From Cololabis saira (Eukaryota; Chordata; Actinopteri; Beloniformes; Belonidae): DNA of 64,000 nucleotides. The DNA lies in the NCBI RefSeq assembly GCF_033807715.1, contig NC_084596.1, forward strand, positions 29,090,879-29,154,878. Direction: 5' to 3'. Shown piece after piece: positions 38,716-50,066 of this stretch (positions within the stretch are counted from its first letter, which is position 1; every line of letters begins with the position of its first letter). The translations under genes and the position numbers were made by a program. The notes under the pieces are model-generated. The model saw only the letters and a list, made by a program, of their open reading frames with translations, did no database searches and was not told the origin of the DNA.

Positions 38716-39468
38716 AATACAATCGTATGTATTTAAATGATGAATGTGACAATAAGAGCAAGTGTCTGTCTGTGAGAACAAGTAAAATAATTAAAAGACA
38801 ATGTATGAAGGCTCTTAAATCACAGAAAAATATGTTTGGCATTACGGAAGAACAATTTTATTTAATAGACTGTATTCCAGCATTAGGACAGCAGAACAAA
38901 GGTGGGGCTACGAAATGTCTTACATTTCTTAAAGTGGAACACAAGCTGCTTTTACACACTTACAGAGAATATGAGCATATATTTTATTAGAATACTCTGA
39001 AAAGTGCCTGACGCCACGTCCTGCTCATCAGTGTAGTGTTTGACCCATTCTGACTTCTCCAAAGGGGAACAATTTGAAAAAAAGAGGCGTATCTGGTGTA
39101 AAAGTTGGCTTTATTACAATATCCTCTAGCAATATCATCTGTGCACATCAACCAAACCTGTGGGAGACAGAAAGAGGAGTGAGAAAAAGTAATCTAGCAT
39201 CTGAGGATTCACTATCTTAATGTCTATATATTCATCAATGGCAACAAAATAAAAGTGTCAATTAAATATACACACCACTACAAAGTATTCATCTTCTACA
39301 CTGTGTGCACAATTTATTAGGCAAGTTGTATTTTTTAGGTTTATTTTTATTATTTAACAACTGCAGTGCTCTCAGTCAATCAGAAATGTTAATAATAATC
39401 AAGGTGAGGTCTGACAAGCTTTTTTTTATTTTTACATTTATTATTGTATGTAGAACCGTGATCATACC
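38716..39468. other. Short intergenic stretch
   Basis: AT-rich with no recognised gene; it leads directly into the THAP start codon. Confidence 0.4.
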
Positions 39469-39525
39469 ATGGTTGGCTGTGCAACATTTGGGTGCACCAA
39501 TCGGTCGGAGGGAGGTCATCGAATG

Positions 39526-39529
39526 CATG
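39526..39529. repeat. Target-site duplication of the gypsy element, left copy
   Basis: CATG here and TATG at 50890-50893 flank the 11,360-bp unit; one transition separates them. With TATG the THAP reading is RMYGFP, as expected for the family. Confidence 0.6.
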
Positions 39530-39680
39530 TGTAACCCACACACTAAAAGTGTATGGTCACTAAGGGGTTAACGCTGCGCGAGCCATTCTTTTTGATCCTC
39601 GGCAGCACCCGTTGGAAAGGCAGACCCCGCCCTCCGCTGGTGTGTCTTGTAATTAACGGACACGCGGGAGAAAGGAAAAA
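39530..39680 (+). repeat. Inverted U3 fragment at the 3' terminus of the gypsy element
   Basis: 151 bp starting TGTAACCCACACACTAAAAG, identical by eye to the reverse complement of the right end of the element (50889 downward). It replaces the last roughly 77 bp of the 3' LTR. The junction lies in a short A-run (GGAAAAA / ATATAATG). Confidence 0.85.
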
Positions 39681-40360
39681 ATATAATGTATCGTAAACAA
39701 CTGACAATTTTATTGTAGCAACACAAAACAAAATATGATCACACTTACAGTGACTGAAAAAAGAATAAATAACCCAAAATAAAATAGAGCTCTTTTCTTA
39801 AAAAAAATAAAAATAAAATAAAGAATTCCCTTCTGAGATTTTTCCAGTTCTTTTTGTACTGGTAAATGTTCTTTTGGAGTTTCTTGTTCTTTTCCGTGTC
39901 TCTTATGTATGTATGTACACTACCCGGGTAGGTTTAAGTGTAGGTGTTATGGTATTTCCTTAGCTGGGAAATCCTGAGTTCAAGCTGATCTTGTCAATCC
40001 CTGCAGCAGCTGGCCAGTCTACTGGCAGGAACCTCCAACGCATCGTCCGTGGGTCTGACTCGCCATCACATCCGAAGTCTTCTCTCATTCAATAGAAGGG
40101 GGTCTCAAAAAAACCAGTCGGAGTTCTTCTGTCAATTAAACCAATTCTTTCAGCAATACTGCACCATGCAGCACTCCCTCCCGCACTCTTTATCGTCTCT
40201 TCTATCGTTTTTTCCTTTATAATTTCACCTGCACTCATTTCACCTTCCCGTTTACATGCATTGGAAACTCTCCTTTTTTCCTTTCTCCCGCGTGTCCGTT
40301 AATTACAAGACACACCAGCGGAGGGCGGGGTCTGCCTTTCCAACGGGTGCTGCCGAGGAT

Positions 40361-40775
40361 TGTTACGTCCCCATGGGCAAAAGGAAATGAGGAGAGTAAC
40401 ACAGGTGGGAACCGAAGGATAAAATAGGAGGAGACCAATGTTTCAAAAGAGCCGAGGCGCATTTATTAAGAAAAAACAACATAAAGCGGGCCCCCCCCCA
40501 CTAGGAGAGCCGATAAGCTGGTCTGCCAGACCTCAACCACAGCAGCCTGGAGAAAACCTGCCACACACACGGCTTCGCCATACACAAAGGCCCACACACA
40601 GAGGCCGAACTGCAGCTCCCCCCAGGTATTTGTAGCTGGCCACGCCCAATCATGGCTGCTTGGCTGCAGGTGTGATCAATGAGTGGGAAGGCAGGGAGCA
40701 GGACCTGGGAAGAGGCAGAGCAGAGCAACCACACACACACACACACAAACAGACAGAGGCCACAGGGCCGTAACA
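40361..40775 (-). repeat. Gmr1-like 3' LTR
   Basis: 415 bp ending CGTAACA. Next to it, 40776-40784 is a C-run (polypurine tract on the element strand). Contains a (CA)n stretch. Confidence 0.85.
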
Positions 40776-40828
40776 CCCCCCCCCATAAAAACAAACCCCT
40801 CCGGGGTTGTTATTGTGCAAGAACTGGC

Positions 40829-41302
40829 TCACCCACGGGACAGCGCGTCCGCCACGACGTTGTCTGCCCCTTTCTTGTGCCGGATCTCGATGTTAAGGCC
40901 TTGCACTAACAGAGCCCAGCGCATCAGGCGCTGGTTGTGGTTGTACATACGTGAGAGGAACACCAGAGGGTTATGGTCAGTGTACACAATCACTGGAGAG
41001 GAACTGGAGCCAACATACACCTCGAAATGCTGGAGGGCCAGTAGCATCGCCAGCGTCTCCTTCTCGATGGTGGAATAGTTCAGCTGATGGCGCTTGAACT
41101 TCACTGAAAAGTAGCATACTGGATGGTTCACTTCACCCTCGCCCTCCTGCAGTAGCACAGCACCAGCCCCGGAAGCACTGGCATCCACCTCAAGTTTAAA
41201 GGGAAGAGCAAAGTTAGGAGCAGATAAAACAGGGGCACTGCAGAGGAGAGACTTAGCGGCTTCGAAGGCTGTCTGACATTCCCCATCCCACGTGAATGGC
41301 AC
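40829..41302 (-). pseudogene. RNase H part of Gmr1-like pol, frameshifted
   Basis: RNase H domain with LEVDASASGAGAVL, STIEKETLAMLLALQHF, VYTDHNPL and, at the end, ADALSRG. It is in a different frame from the upstream reverse transcriptase. The join near 41,300 lacks the short linker expected between them, so a small deletion shifted the frame. It acts in degrading the RNA strand during reverse transcription in intact relatives. Confidence 0.85.
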
Positions 41303-43461
41303 AGCCTGGTGAGCGGAGCAACCACCACAGAGAAGTTCCTACAGAAACAGCGATAGTAGCCGGTCACGCCCAGGAAACGGCGGAGCTCCCGCCTGGTAGT
41401 GGGAGCTGGGTAGGACAGCACCGCCGCGACCTTTGCATCCACAGGACGCACCCGGCCATGCCCAACCTGTTTCCCTAGATAGGTGACGGTTGCTCTACCA
41501 AACTCACATTTGGCAAGGTTAAGGGTCAAAGAGGCTGCAGCAAGCCGTTCAAACACCACTGCCAGACTAGAGAGATGTTCCTCCCAGACGGTGGAATACA
41601 CTACCACATCGTCCAGGTACACTTTACACTGAGGCACGTCCCCCAACACTATCTGCATCAGACGCTGGAATGTAGCGGGTGCATTTCTCATTCCGAAGGC
41701 CATCACTGTGTACTGCAAGAAATGGTCGGGGGTCACAAAGGCAGAGACGTTAGAAGCCCTAGCGGTCAGAGGTACCTGCCAGTACCCTTTCAGCAGATCT
41801 AGTTTCGTTATCACCGTAGCTGGACCAATACAGTCTATACAGTCTTCCACACGGGGCAAAGGGAAAGAGTCTGGCACAGTCACTGCATTGACCTTGCGGA
41901 AGTCTGTGCAAAAACGTGGAGTACCATCAGACTTCGGAACCAGCAGACACGGGGAACTCCACGGACTGTGGCTAGGCTTAGCTAACCCATTCTGCAACAG
42001 GTACTCAGCCCCCTTTTTCAGGACCTCCCGCTTCCCGACAGGACAGCGATAAGGATGCTGCTTGATGGGTGTGGCAGACCCAACGTCAATATCATGCTGG
42101 AGAACAGTGGTACATGAAGGCACATCATTAAACAGAGCAGGATAGGCGTGGAGCAGCTGGACAACGCCATCCCGCTGCCACTCTGGGAGATAAGTTAATT
42201 GTGACCCAACAGTTGATAGAAACTGAGAATTAGACAACCTGCCACTCTGCTGACCATCTGACAGCACTGCCAAACCATCATCCGGCTCAGTCCCATCACA
42301 GATCAGAGAGACAGACAGCCCATCAGGGGCCGTGCCCCCCAAGGCGGGTCCCTGCTTCCCTGGACCAGCTTCCCTGGAATTATAAGATTTTAGCATGTTA
42401 ATATGACACAAGCGCTTCTTCCTCCTCCGTTCAGGGGTGGCGATGACATAGTCAGTGTCAGATACCTTGCTCTCCACAACATATGGCCCTGAGAAGCGGG
42501 CCGTGAGAGCAGAACCAGGCACTGGCAACAATACCAAAACTTGGTCCCCAGGCTGGAACTGACGCCTGACCGCTTTCCTGTCATACCGGGTCTTCATGCT
42601 ACGCTGGGTGGAAGAAAGAGCCCTCCTTGCCAGTTTCGAGGCACTCCGCAGTCGCTCCCTACACTGAGAGACGAAATCTGCCACCTCCACTTTAGCAGGT
42701 GGGACAGACATAAATCGCTCTTTCAGCACCTTCACAGGTCCACGCACATTGTGACCAAACACAAGCTCAGCTGGACTGAAACCAAGGGATTCTTGCTTAG
42801 CATCACGAATGGCAAAGAGTACAAAGGGAACCCCCTCATCCCAGCTATTTCCGGTGTCACAACAGTATTTACGCAGCATACTCTTCAGGGTCTGATGCCA
42901 ACGTTCAAGCGCACCTTGAGACTCAGGGTGGTAAGCGCTGGACACTGAATGGGAGACACCTAAAGACTGCAAAGCCTGCTTGAAAGTTCTGGAGAGGAAG
43001 TTACTTCCCTGGTCGGTTTGCACAACCTTGGGGAGCCCAAATGTGGTGAAGAATTTGGTCAAAGCCTTAGTGATAGCTGGGGCAGTAATCCTCCTAAGAG
43101 GGATGGCCTCAGGAAACCGGGTGGAAACACACATTAGAGTCAGAAGGAACTGGTTGCCAGACTTTGTACGGGGCATCGGACCTACACAGTCTACCAGGAC
43201 GCGTTCGAACGGTTCACCCCAGGCTGGAATGGGGTGCAGAGGGGCTGGGGGAACAACCTGATTCGGTTTTCCTACAACCTGGCAGGTACAGCAGGTTTTA
43301 CAAAAGCGCACAACGTCAGCCTTCAACCCAGGCCAGAAGAAGTGCCTGAGGATACGGTCATAGGTTTTGGTTATGCCCAAATGACCGGACCACAGATGTT
43401 CATGAGCCAACGCCAGCACATGCTGACGGCAGTTGGTAGGAAGCACTATCTGGTACTGCTG
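41128..43461 (-). pseudogene. Integrase and reverse transcriptase of Gmr1-like pol (5'-truncated)
   Basis: An open frame of about 770 residues. Order: an HHCC zinc-binding integrase N-terminus (HLWSGHLG, then CKTCCTC), an integrase core with DDE residues (LVDCVGP, QTDQGSN, ALERWH), a GPY-type C-terminal module (RFSGPYVV, KRLCHINMLK), a linker, then reverse transcriptase (TKLDLLKGYWQVPL, AFGMRNAP, YLDDVVVYS, YLGKQVGHG). The frame runs off into non-RNase H sequence near 41,300. No start codon belongs to it; it was part of a larger polyprotein whose gag and protease are deleted. Confidence 0.87.
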
Positions 43462-43464
43462 TAC

Positions 43465-43579
43465 TGGCTGCAGGTGTGATCAATGAGTGGGAAGGCAGGG
43501 AGCAGGACCTGGGAAGAGGCAGAGCAGAGCAACCACACACACACACACACAAACAGACAGAGGCCACAGGGCCGTAACA
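43465..43579 (-). repeat. Remnant of Gmr1-like 5' LTR (115 bp)
   Basis: Matches the right 115 bp of the other LTR. The deletion junction at 43,465 shares TGGCTG with the LTR, which suggests a microhomology deletion. Confidence 0.8.
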
Positions 43580-43649
43580 AGGATCAAAAAGAATGGCTCG
43601 CGCAGCGTTAACCCCTTAGTGACCATACACTTTTAGTGTGTGGGTTACA

Positions 43650-43662
43650 CCCTCCCCCCTTT
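43650..43662 (-). other. Gypsy polypurine tract
   Basis: On the element strand it reads AAAGGGGGGAGGG directly before the 3' LTR. This is the expected primer site for plus-strand synthesis. Confidence 0.8.
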
Positions 43663-43700
43663 AATGAGCAGGAGTCCCATCATGCGGTCAATACTCAAAT

Positions 43701-46700
43701 TTAAACATCATAAACATATCCATCAGAATGGTCACCAAACAACTCCAGTGCTTGATTAAAACTGTCAAGAAAACCTTGAGCAAAAGAAATCAGGGGTTTA
43801 CCTAACTGTGGGTAATGAAAACGACCTGGTGCTCGACGTGTCCTTTCTGACTTCCTTATGTCTGTGTCCTCACAGCTTGTCTTAACTGTGTCAGTCTCTT
43901 CCACAGTCTGTTGGTCAGGTAAGTCAGTGTTGGAATCTTCATCATCCACATTCTCAACACCTAACATAAACATAGCGTCTGTATCAGTATTGCCTGCAAC
44001 CTCCTCATTATGTGGCTTTTCTGTGGCATCAGAGGCATGTCTAAACTCAAACCCGTCAGTATCAGCAACAACCTCCATTACCTCATCTGACCTTGTTTGA
44101 AAGTCACCTTCAGTAGCAGGTAATGGAGTATTATGGGTTTCTGGCTCAACTTGCTCATCAGATACCATGAGAGGTTCTGAGTGTGTGTTCTTGTCATACA
44201 TCCTGATAAATGTTTCTGTATGAACAGGTGGGACTATCTGAAAACCCACGTACTCCTCCTCAGAGTCAGAACACTCAGACTGCAGTAACTGAGGGGCGTT
44301 TTGCCTAGTTCGGGGTCGTTGGATAGTTTTTTTCTTCTCTGATGCATTTTCATCATCAGCTTCAGACAAATTACCACATGGAAGCAAAAGATCTCGATGA
44401 AGGGTGCGGCACGGGCCGTCTCCACCTTCTGGACTGACAGTGTATACAGGTAAGTTCTCCATTTGTTTCAAAACACGGTACACAGTGGACTCCCACTTGT
44501 CTGCCAGTTTGTGTTTGTTTCGCAGACGGAGATTTCTAACCAATACCCGATCACCGACCTTGAGAGTAGCTTCTCTAACCTGCATATCAAACCGTTTTTT
44601 GTTTCGCTCTGCAACTTTTGCAGAATTCTCCAGAGCAAGACGATAGCTCTCTTCAAGACGAGCTTTTAGATTTCGGACATACTGAGAATGAGGCACTGGC
44701 TCATTATTTTTTACTGGAAGCCCAAAGGCTAAGTCAACTGGTAGTCGAGGTTGTCGCCCAAACATCAGTTCATAAGGGCTGAATCCTGTGACCTCGTTTT
44801 TGGTGCAATTGTAGGCGTGAGCAAGGGGTTTAACAAAATCCCGCCAATGCACCTTCTGCTCCTCCTTCAAAGTACCAAGCATGTTGAGGAGGGTCCGATT
44901 GAATCTCTCAACCGGATTGCCCCGTGGATGGTATGGGGTAGTTCTCACCTTCCTAATACCAGTCATAGTGCAGAGCTCCTTAATGACAAGAGATTCAAAA
45001 TCTCTGCCCTGGTCACTGTGAAGGCGCTCTGGGTACCCGTAGTGAATCAAAAAGTTATCCCAGAGACATTTTGCCACTGTTGTAGCTTTCTGGTCTCGTG
45101 TAGGTAAAGCAACAGCATATTTTGTGAAATGATCTGTAATGACTAAAATGTCTTTGGTATTCTTGCTATCTGGCTCCAGAGACAAAAAGTCCATACAGAC
45201 CAATTCCATTGGTCGTGATGTTCTGATATTGACCAAAGGTGCTGCTTTTTCAGGTTGGGACTTTCTTCTCACACAACGACCGCAGGATTTTATCTTGGCT
45301 TCAATGTCATTGGCCATTCGTGGCCAATAAAACCTAGATCTTATTAGGTCATGAGTACGCTCCCACCCCATGTGCCCCATGTCATCATGGAGGAGCTTGA
45401 AAACTGTTGGTCTTAAGACTACTGGAAGAACCAGCTGATAAACGTTTTGGCCATGACATTGCCGTGTCCTGGTTAGAAGACCATTTTTAATTTCAAAGCG
45501 TTTCCACTGTTTTAGCATCAACTTCATATCATGTGATTCATCCTTGATGCTATGTGGGCTGTCAACACCTGATCGCAGTAATTTAATCACCTGGCCTATG
45601 ACTGGATCAGCTTCCTGCTGCTCCTTGAGGTCAGATTCAGAGAACAGGGGAACTGTCACCTGACCAAATGTCTCCTGTTCATAGGCATCAGGTACAGCAT
45701 CAGCATGAATAGCTAAAGACTCAACCAAAGTGATGGAAGGTAACTGGTCGTCTGTCTCACTTAGCATATGCCTATGGCACACTGCTGCGACTTCATGTGA
45801 ATCCAAGCTGAGATCAGATGGAGATGATGTCTGAAATCGTGAGGTGAGCTGTCGGATGCGTTCCGCCTCTTCCAGAGAAGCATGGTCTGCAGCCAACTCA
45901 CGATGGGGTCGTCGTGACAAACCATCCGCATCCTGGTTTGCTTTCCCAGCCCTGTATTTGATATTAAAATCAAAGGTAGATAAGGCTGCTAACCAGCGAT
46001 GGCTTGCTGCGTCCAGTTTGGCTGAGGTAAGTACATATGTTAATGGATTGTTGTCTGTCATAACCGTGAAGGAATTTCCATAAAGGTAATCGAAAAATTT
46101 GTCAACAATTGACCATTTTAGAGCCAAAAATTCCAACTTGTGAGCCGGATATTTGCTCTCACTGGGTGTCAATCCCCGACTGGCATAAGCAATTACCCGC
46201 ATTTTCCCTTCTTGTTCCTGATACAAGGCAGCGCCTAGTCCAGTTGAGCTGGCGTCTGTATGCAGAACGTATGGGATCTTTGGGTTGGCAAACCCCAGTA
46301 CTGGAGAAGAAGTCAGTTTCACTTTGATACACTCAAAAGCTGCTTGGCAAGCAGGCGTCCACCTCTCTGCAAAAGGCATACTGGGGTTGAAATACTTGCC
46401 ACCACAAGAGACTTTCCTTTGACCTTTCCTCAAAGGCGGATAACCTCCTGTCAGGTCATTTAAGGGTTTCACAGTCTTAGAATAATGTTCAATAAAGCGG
46501 CGGTAGTAGCCGGCAAATCCCAAGAACGATCTAAGCTGTTTCAAGGTCTGCGGTACTGGCCAGGTTTTTATGGCAGTAATTTTTTCAGGGTCGGTCTCAA
46601 CCCCATCCTTTGAGACAATGTGTCCCAAATACCGCACTGATGTCTGGAAGAATTTGCATTTTGAAGGAGAGAGCTTTAAGCCATTTTCCCTCAACCGCTG

Positions 46701-48334
46701 AAGAACATGCTGCAACCTTCTCTCATGCTCTTCTAGGGAATCTGAAAACACAATCAAATCATCAAGGAATACTAAAACCTCCCTGAGGTTAATGTCCCCC
46801 ATGCACTTCTCCATCAACCTCTGGAAAGTGCTGGGTGCGTTCGTTATTCCTTGTGGCATCCGGTTGAATTCATAAAACCCCAGAGGGCAGACAAAAGCAG
46901 TTTTTGGCTTGTCTTCCTCCTCCATCTCAATCTGATAGTAACCAGATTTCAAATCCATCACTGAAAACCATTTTGACCCTGAGAGGGCTGAAAAAGTGTC
47001 TTCAAGGTTTGGGAGTGCATAAGCATCCCTTATGGTCAGTGTGTTAAGTTTGCGGTAGTCAATACAGAGGCGAACGTCGCCATTCTTCTTTTTGACAACA
47101 ACAATAGGTGAAGAATAAGGGGATTCTGATTCTCTTATCACCCCAGCTTCCAAAAGCATCTTAAGATGTTTCTTCACCGCCTCATAGTCATTAGGATGAA
47201 TGGGCCTTGATCGCTGTTTAAAGGGCACCTCATCCTTGAGCTTTATTTTGTGTTTGACCTTTGTAGCATGACCAAACTCAAGATCGTGGCATGAGAACAC
47301 ATCAGAGTAAGTACGCAGACGGTGCACCACTCTCTCTTTCCATTCCTCAGGCAACGGCGAGTCGCCAAAATCGAATGTTAACTCAGCCTCTTTAAGGTGA
47401 CCAGAGGGTTGGGCAGATGAGCTATAGCACGCTGCAGTAACAGAGTCTGACACAGGGGAGTTCTTAAGGTCAAGAACTTGGTCAACTACATGCAGATCAG
47501 CAATAGCACAGTTAGTTGGAAGAGTTATATCATGCTCTGTCTCGTTTCTGACCCATACAGGAAATGTATGAAAATCACGATCGGGCAATGTAACCAGGCA
47601 GCAGTCAACAAAGATTCCACCAGGTAAAGTAGTTGAACTCGGCTGCTCTATGATTGCCTGTTTCTCGCATAAGGAGTTCCTGGCTTTAACGGAGCCTTCA
47701 AGACAGACCCGGTCACCTGCTGGGATGACATGTTGTTTGTTATGTTTTAATTTCACCAGGCCAATCTTGCCTGTGATTTTTTCTGAATGTCTGAGTTTGA
47801 GAGTTCTCAATATCTGCCTAAAACTATAGACAGAGGAAATGTCAGATGTAGATCTGTCCAGACAATGCTCACTGTACAACACATCAAGCACATTTGTGCC
47901 TATCAATACTGGCAAATCAGTGTTGGAGCGCAAATCAGGCACAATCAATGCCAGTGTGGAAACCTCAAGCAGTGGCCCAATGAACTCCTTGGGAAACTCA
48001 ATGCTGACCTCCACATAACCCAGATATGGGACTGCTTGCCCATTTGCACCCTCAACATCAAGGTCACTAATAGGCTGTATAGGTATTTCTGCCAGGTTCT
48101 CATTGTAAAAGGAAACTGATATGGTGGTCACCTGAGAACCAGTGTCCAGCAAAGAATTGCACTTAACTCCATTTACAGTAACATTTGCTGTACATTTTTC
48201 ACCAATTAGCCCTTTTGGAATTCTGGCCTGCTGCTGTAAAGTGAGATTGCAGGATGAAGTTTTCAGGAAAGCTTTAGGTGTGGGACTTTCAATGATATCA
48301 GTTCCAGTCTGTCCCTCGACTGGAACAGTTTTTA
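43701..48334 (-). CDS. pol: Gypsy Pol polyprotein (protease, RT, RNase H, integrase)
   Basis: Open throughout, read in the -1 frame relative to gag and without its own ATG. About 60 residues into the frame comes the protease motif LLDTGSQVTT. Numbered from the Leu-Leu of that motif, reverse transcriptase has SVMDLKSGYYQI (about residue 400) and VFLDDLIVFS (about 465); RNase H has LHTDASSTGLG (about 633) and MTDNNPL (700). Integrase has an HHCC finger (H922, H927, C957, C960) and DDE residues near 988, 1047 and 1082 (MDFLS, HSDQGRDF, VERFNRT). The tail is acidic. All catalytic residues that I can place are present, so the element may be competent. It copies element RNA and inserts the DNA product. 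Confidence 0.92.
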
Positions 48335-49987
48335 GTTTAAATCAGCCTTATTTTGCTCATCCCAGGCCCTTTGCTTTGCTTTAAATGCTTTCCTCTTGGA
48401 GTCAACCAGATCAGGATTTGGTTCATTAGGGCATGTGGTCGCAATATGATTGTCCTCACCACAGGTAAAGCAATACCAGGGGCGTGGCCTTCTACCACTT
48501 TTGCTTAAATTTTCACCCACTGGTGTATGGCTAGCTGCCAATGACTCTTTTGGCTTGCCTTTCTTTGTCTTTGGTACTATTGCCTGTGCCTTTTTGTTAG
48601 TAGGCTTATCTATGGAAGCTTTGAGGGATGACAGCTGATTCTGAAGCTGAGCTATCTGTTTTTGTAGAGTTTTGGTAGTCACTGGGTCTGTTGTGTCATC
48701 AGTACTTGCTCTCATGTCAATATCAGAGTACACACTGAGGGGATTGGACTGCACCTTTAATTTTGACAATCCAAGGTGCTGCTTCATACGGCTAGATTTT
48801 GCAGCTTGTTTGTCCTCCTCTGTTCTCAGCCACAACAACAGTTCAGAAAACGCAGGGGGCTGAGATTTCTTTTGTTCCAACTGGAGGCTTAGAATTAAGC
48901 CATTATCCCAGCATCCTCTGCAGAACTGTTTCAGTAATTGACGGTCAAAGTCACCAGCTGGGATACCCCCACCTTTTACAACTTTACTCAAAGTATTGTG
49001 TAGGCGGTGCAAATAAGCAGAGGGTTTCTCACCTGCATTCTGATTGGTGCTGAGAAACTTTGCAAAAAGTTCATCAATATCACCCACTGTCCCATAGGCT
49101 GAGTCAAGGAGGGTCAAGAAATCCTCCGGCTTAGAGAAAGGACCCAGATGTTTGACAATGCTGGCAGCAGGAGGTAAGAGACTCTCTATGATCTTCCTGA
49201 CCACTTGCCTCTGTGGAACAGGGGAATCTGCAAGGTAAAACTCCACGTTACTCCGCCAACTGTCATATTCAACCTCCATACCGGGACAAGGGTTCCTTCC
49301 TGAGAAAGGTCTAAGCTTAGAGGAGCTTGGGTAGGTTTGTGCTAAATCACTACTTTTCACAATGTGTTCAACTATCACCCTTTGTACCTCAGGTGTATTG
49401 ATCTGTTCTGGTGACAAGAATGGCGTGGAGCTCTCAACAGCAACAGGTAAAACTGCATGGTCTGCTTTGGGTGTGGCCTGACTACCCAGATGAGGCTGGG
49501 TTTGACCTGGCATCATTCGAGTCACTGCCTCTGAATCAGAGGTAAACTCTTCTGGAGTACATGCCTCCTCCCTATTAGCCGATTTCTGCATTCGGCTCAG
49601 TTCTTCACGCAAAAGCCTCTCATAATCTGAGCCACTCAGCTTTGCAACCCCCTTTAACCCAGTTATGTAGGACTGAGTAAGGTCAGAAGTCAGCTTAGAG
49701 CTGTAGAGGGGTGACAAAAGTTGGATGTTGTGGGTGATTTCAGGGTCAGAGGTAGGTCTTTGACATGGTAACTCGTCCTGAAGTGCCTTTATAGCTGTTC
49801 CAAACTGAAACTCAACTATGGTTGTATTGTTAAAGTCAGGGTCAGAACTATCAACAGGTACTAGTCTGGAGATGGGACCATATTTTTTCAAGAAATCAAC
49901 TAGTTCTTCATCTATCTCTGTGCCTATTAACCCATGAACTAGAACCGAGTTTGAAACCTTGACACTCTGTACATTTATGACATCCAT
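48332..49987 (-). CDS. gag: Gypsy Gag, PNMA-like, with CCHC zinc knuckle
   Basis: 551 residues from ATG (MDVINVQSVKVSNSV). The N-terminal part (VLVHGLIGTEIDEELVDFLK) resembles the N-terminal domain of PNMA proteins. The capsid-like centre has RPFSGRNPCPGMEVEYDSW and IIESLLPPAASIV, and the C-terminal part has one zinc knuckle, CFTCGEDNHIATTC. PNMA genes are known domesticated gypsy gags. The start was chosen at the first true ATG (49,987); the frame is open six codons further but without ATG. The stop overlaps the slippery site that leads into pol. Confidence 0.85.
   Translation of the reverse strand: MDVINVQSVKVSNSVLVHGLIGTEIDEELVDFLKKYGPISRLVPVDSSDPDFNNTTIVEFQFGTAIKALQDELPCQRPTSDPEITHNIQLLSPLYSSKLTSDLTQSYITGLKGVAKLSGSDYERLLREELSRMQKSANREEACTPEEFTSDSEAVTRMMPGQTQPHLGSQATPKADHAVLPVAVESSTPFLSPEQINTPEVQRVIVEHIVKSSDLAQTYPSSSKLRPFSGRNPCPGMEVEYDSWRSNVEFYLADSPVPQRQVVRKIIESLLPPAASIVKHLGPFSKPEDFLTLLDSAYGTVGDIDELFAKFLSTNQNAGEKPSAYLHRLHNTLSKVVKGGGIPAGDFDRQLLKQFCRGCWDNGLILSLQLEQKKSQPPAFSELLLWLRTEEDKQAAKSSRMKQHLGLSKLKVQSNPLSVYSDIDMRASTDDTTDPVTTKTLQKQIAQLQNQLSSLKASIDKPTNKKAQAIVPKTKKGKPKESLAASHTPVGENLSKSGRRPRPWYCFTCGEDNHIATTCPNEPNPDLVDSKRKAFKAKQRAWDEQNKADLN
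48335..48341 (-). promoter_or_regulatory. Canonical -1 frameshift heptamer TTTAAAC at the gag stop
   Basis: In the gag frame it reads T TTA AAC, immediately followed by TAA. Slipping by -1 continues without a stop straight into the protease frame. Confidence 0.8.
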
Positions 49988-50042
49988 ACTGTAGTGGAAC
50001 TGCAATAAAACTGTCAGATTGTTTCAAAAATTCAGCCACTCC

Positions 50043-50060
50043 TCCTGGCTGGGCTCGCCA
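50043..50060 (-). other. Gypsy primer-binding site
   Basis: Element-strand sequence TGGCGAGCCCAGCCAGGA lies 6 nt inside the 5' LTR and starts with TGG, as expected for pairing to a tRNA 3' CCA. The tRNA was not identified. Confidence 0.55.
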
Positions 50061-50066
50061 CTTTTA

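Larger units (their letters stand above)
40361..43579 (-). mobile_element. Gmr1-like gypsy retrotransposon (integrase before RT), internally deleted
   Basis: 3,219 bp with TGTTACG...CGTAACA ends and a perfect 5-bp target duplication AGGAT (40356-40360 and 43580-43584). Integrase precedes reverse transcriptase and RNase H, the order that defines Gmr1-like elements. The full-length LTR is at 40361-40775. Only 115 bp of the other LTR remains (43465-43579), fused directly to the integrase region, so gag, protease and primer site are gone. It sits in only one LTR of the host element, so it arrived after that element integrated. Confidence 0.88.
39681..43649 (-). mobile_element. Gypsy 3' LTR, split by nested element and truncated at its end
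   Basis: LTR sequence is at 39681-40360 and 43580-43649. The segment corresponding to 50067-50143 of the other LTR is absent. Between the two parts lies the Gmr1-like insert with AGGAT duplicated. Confidence 0.88.

Noticed and set aside
43858..46463. Numerous + strand ORFs across 43.8-49 kb
   Set aside because: Antisense shadows of the gypsy gag and pol frames.
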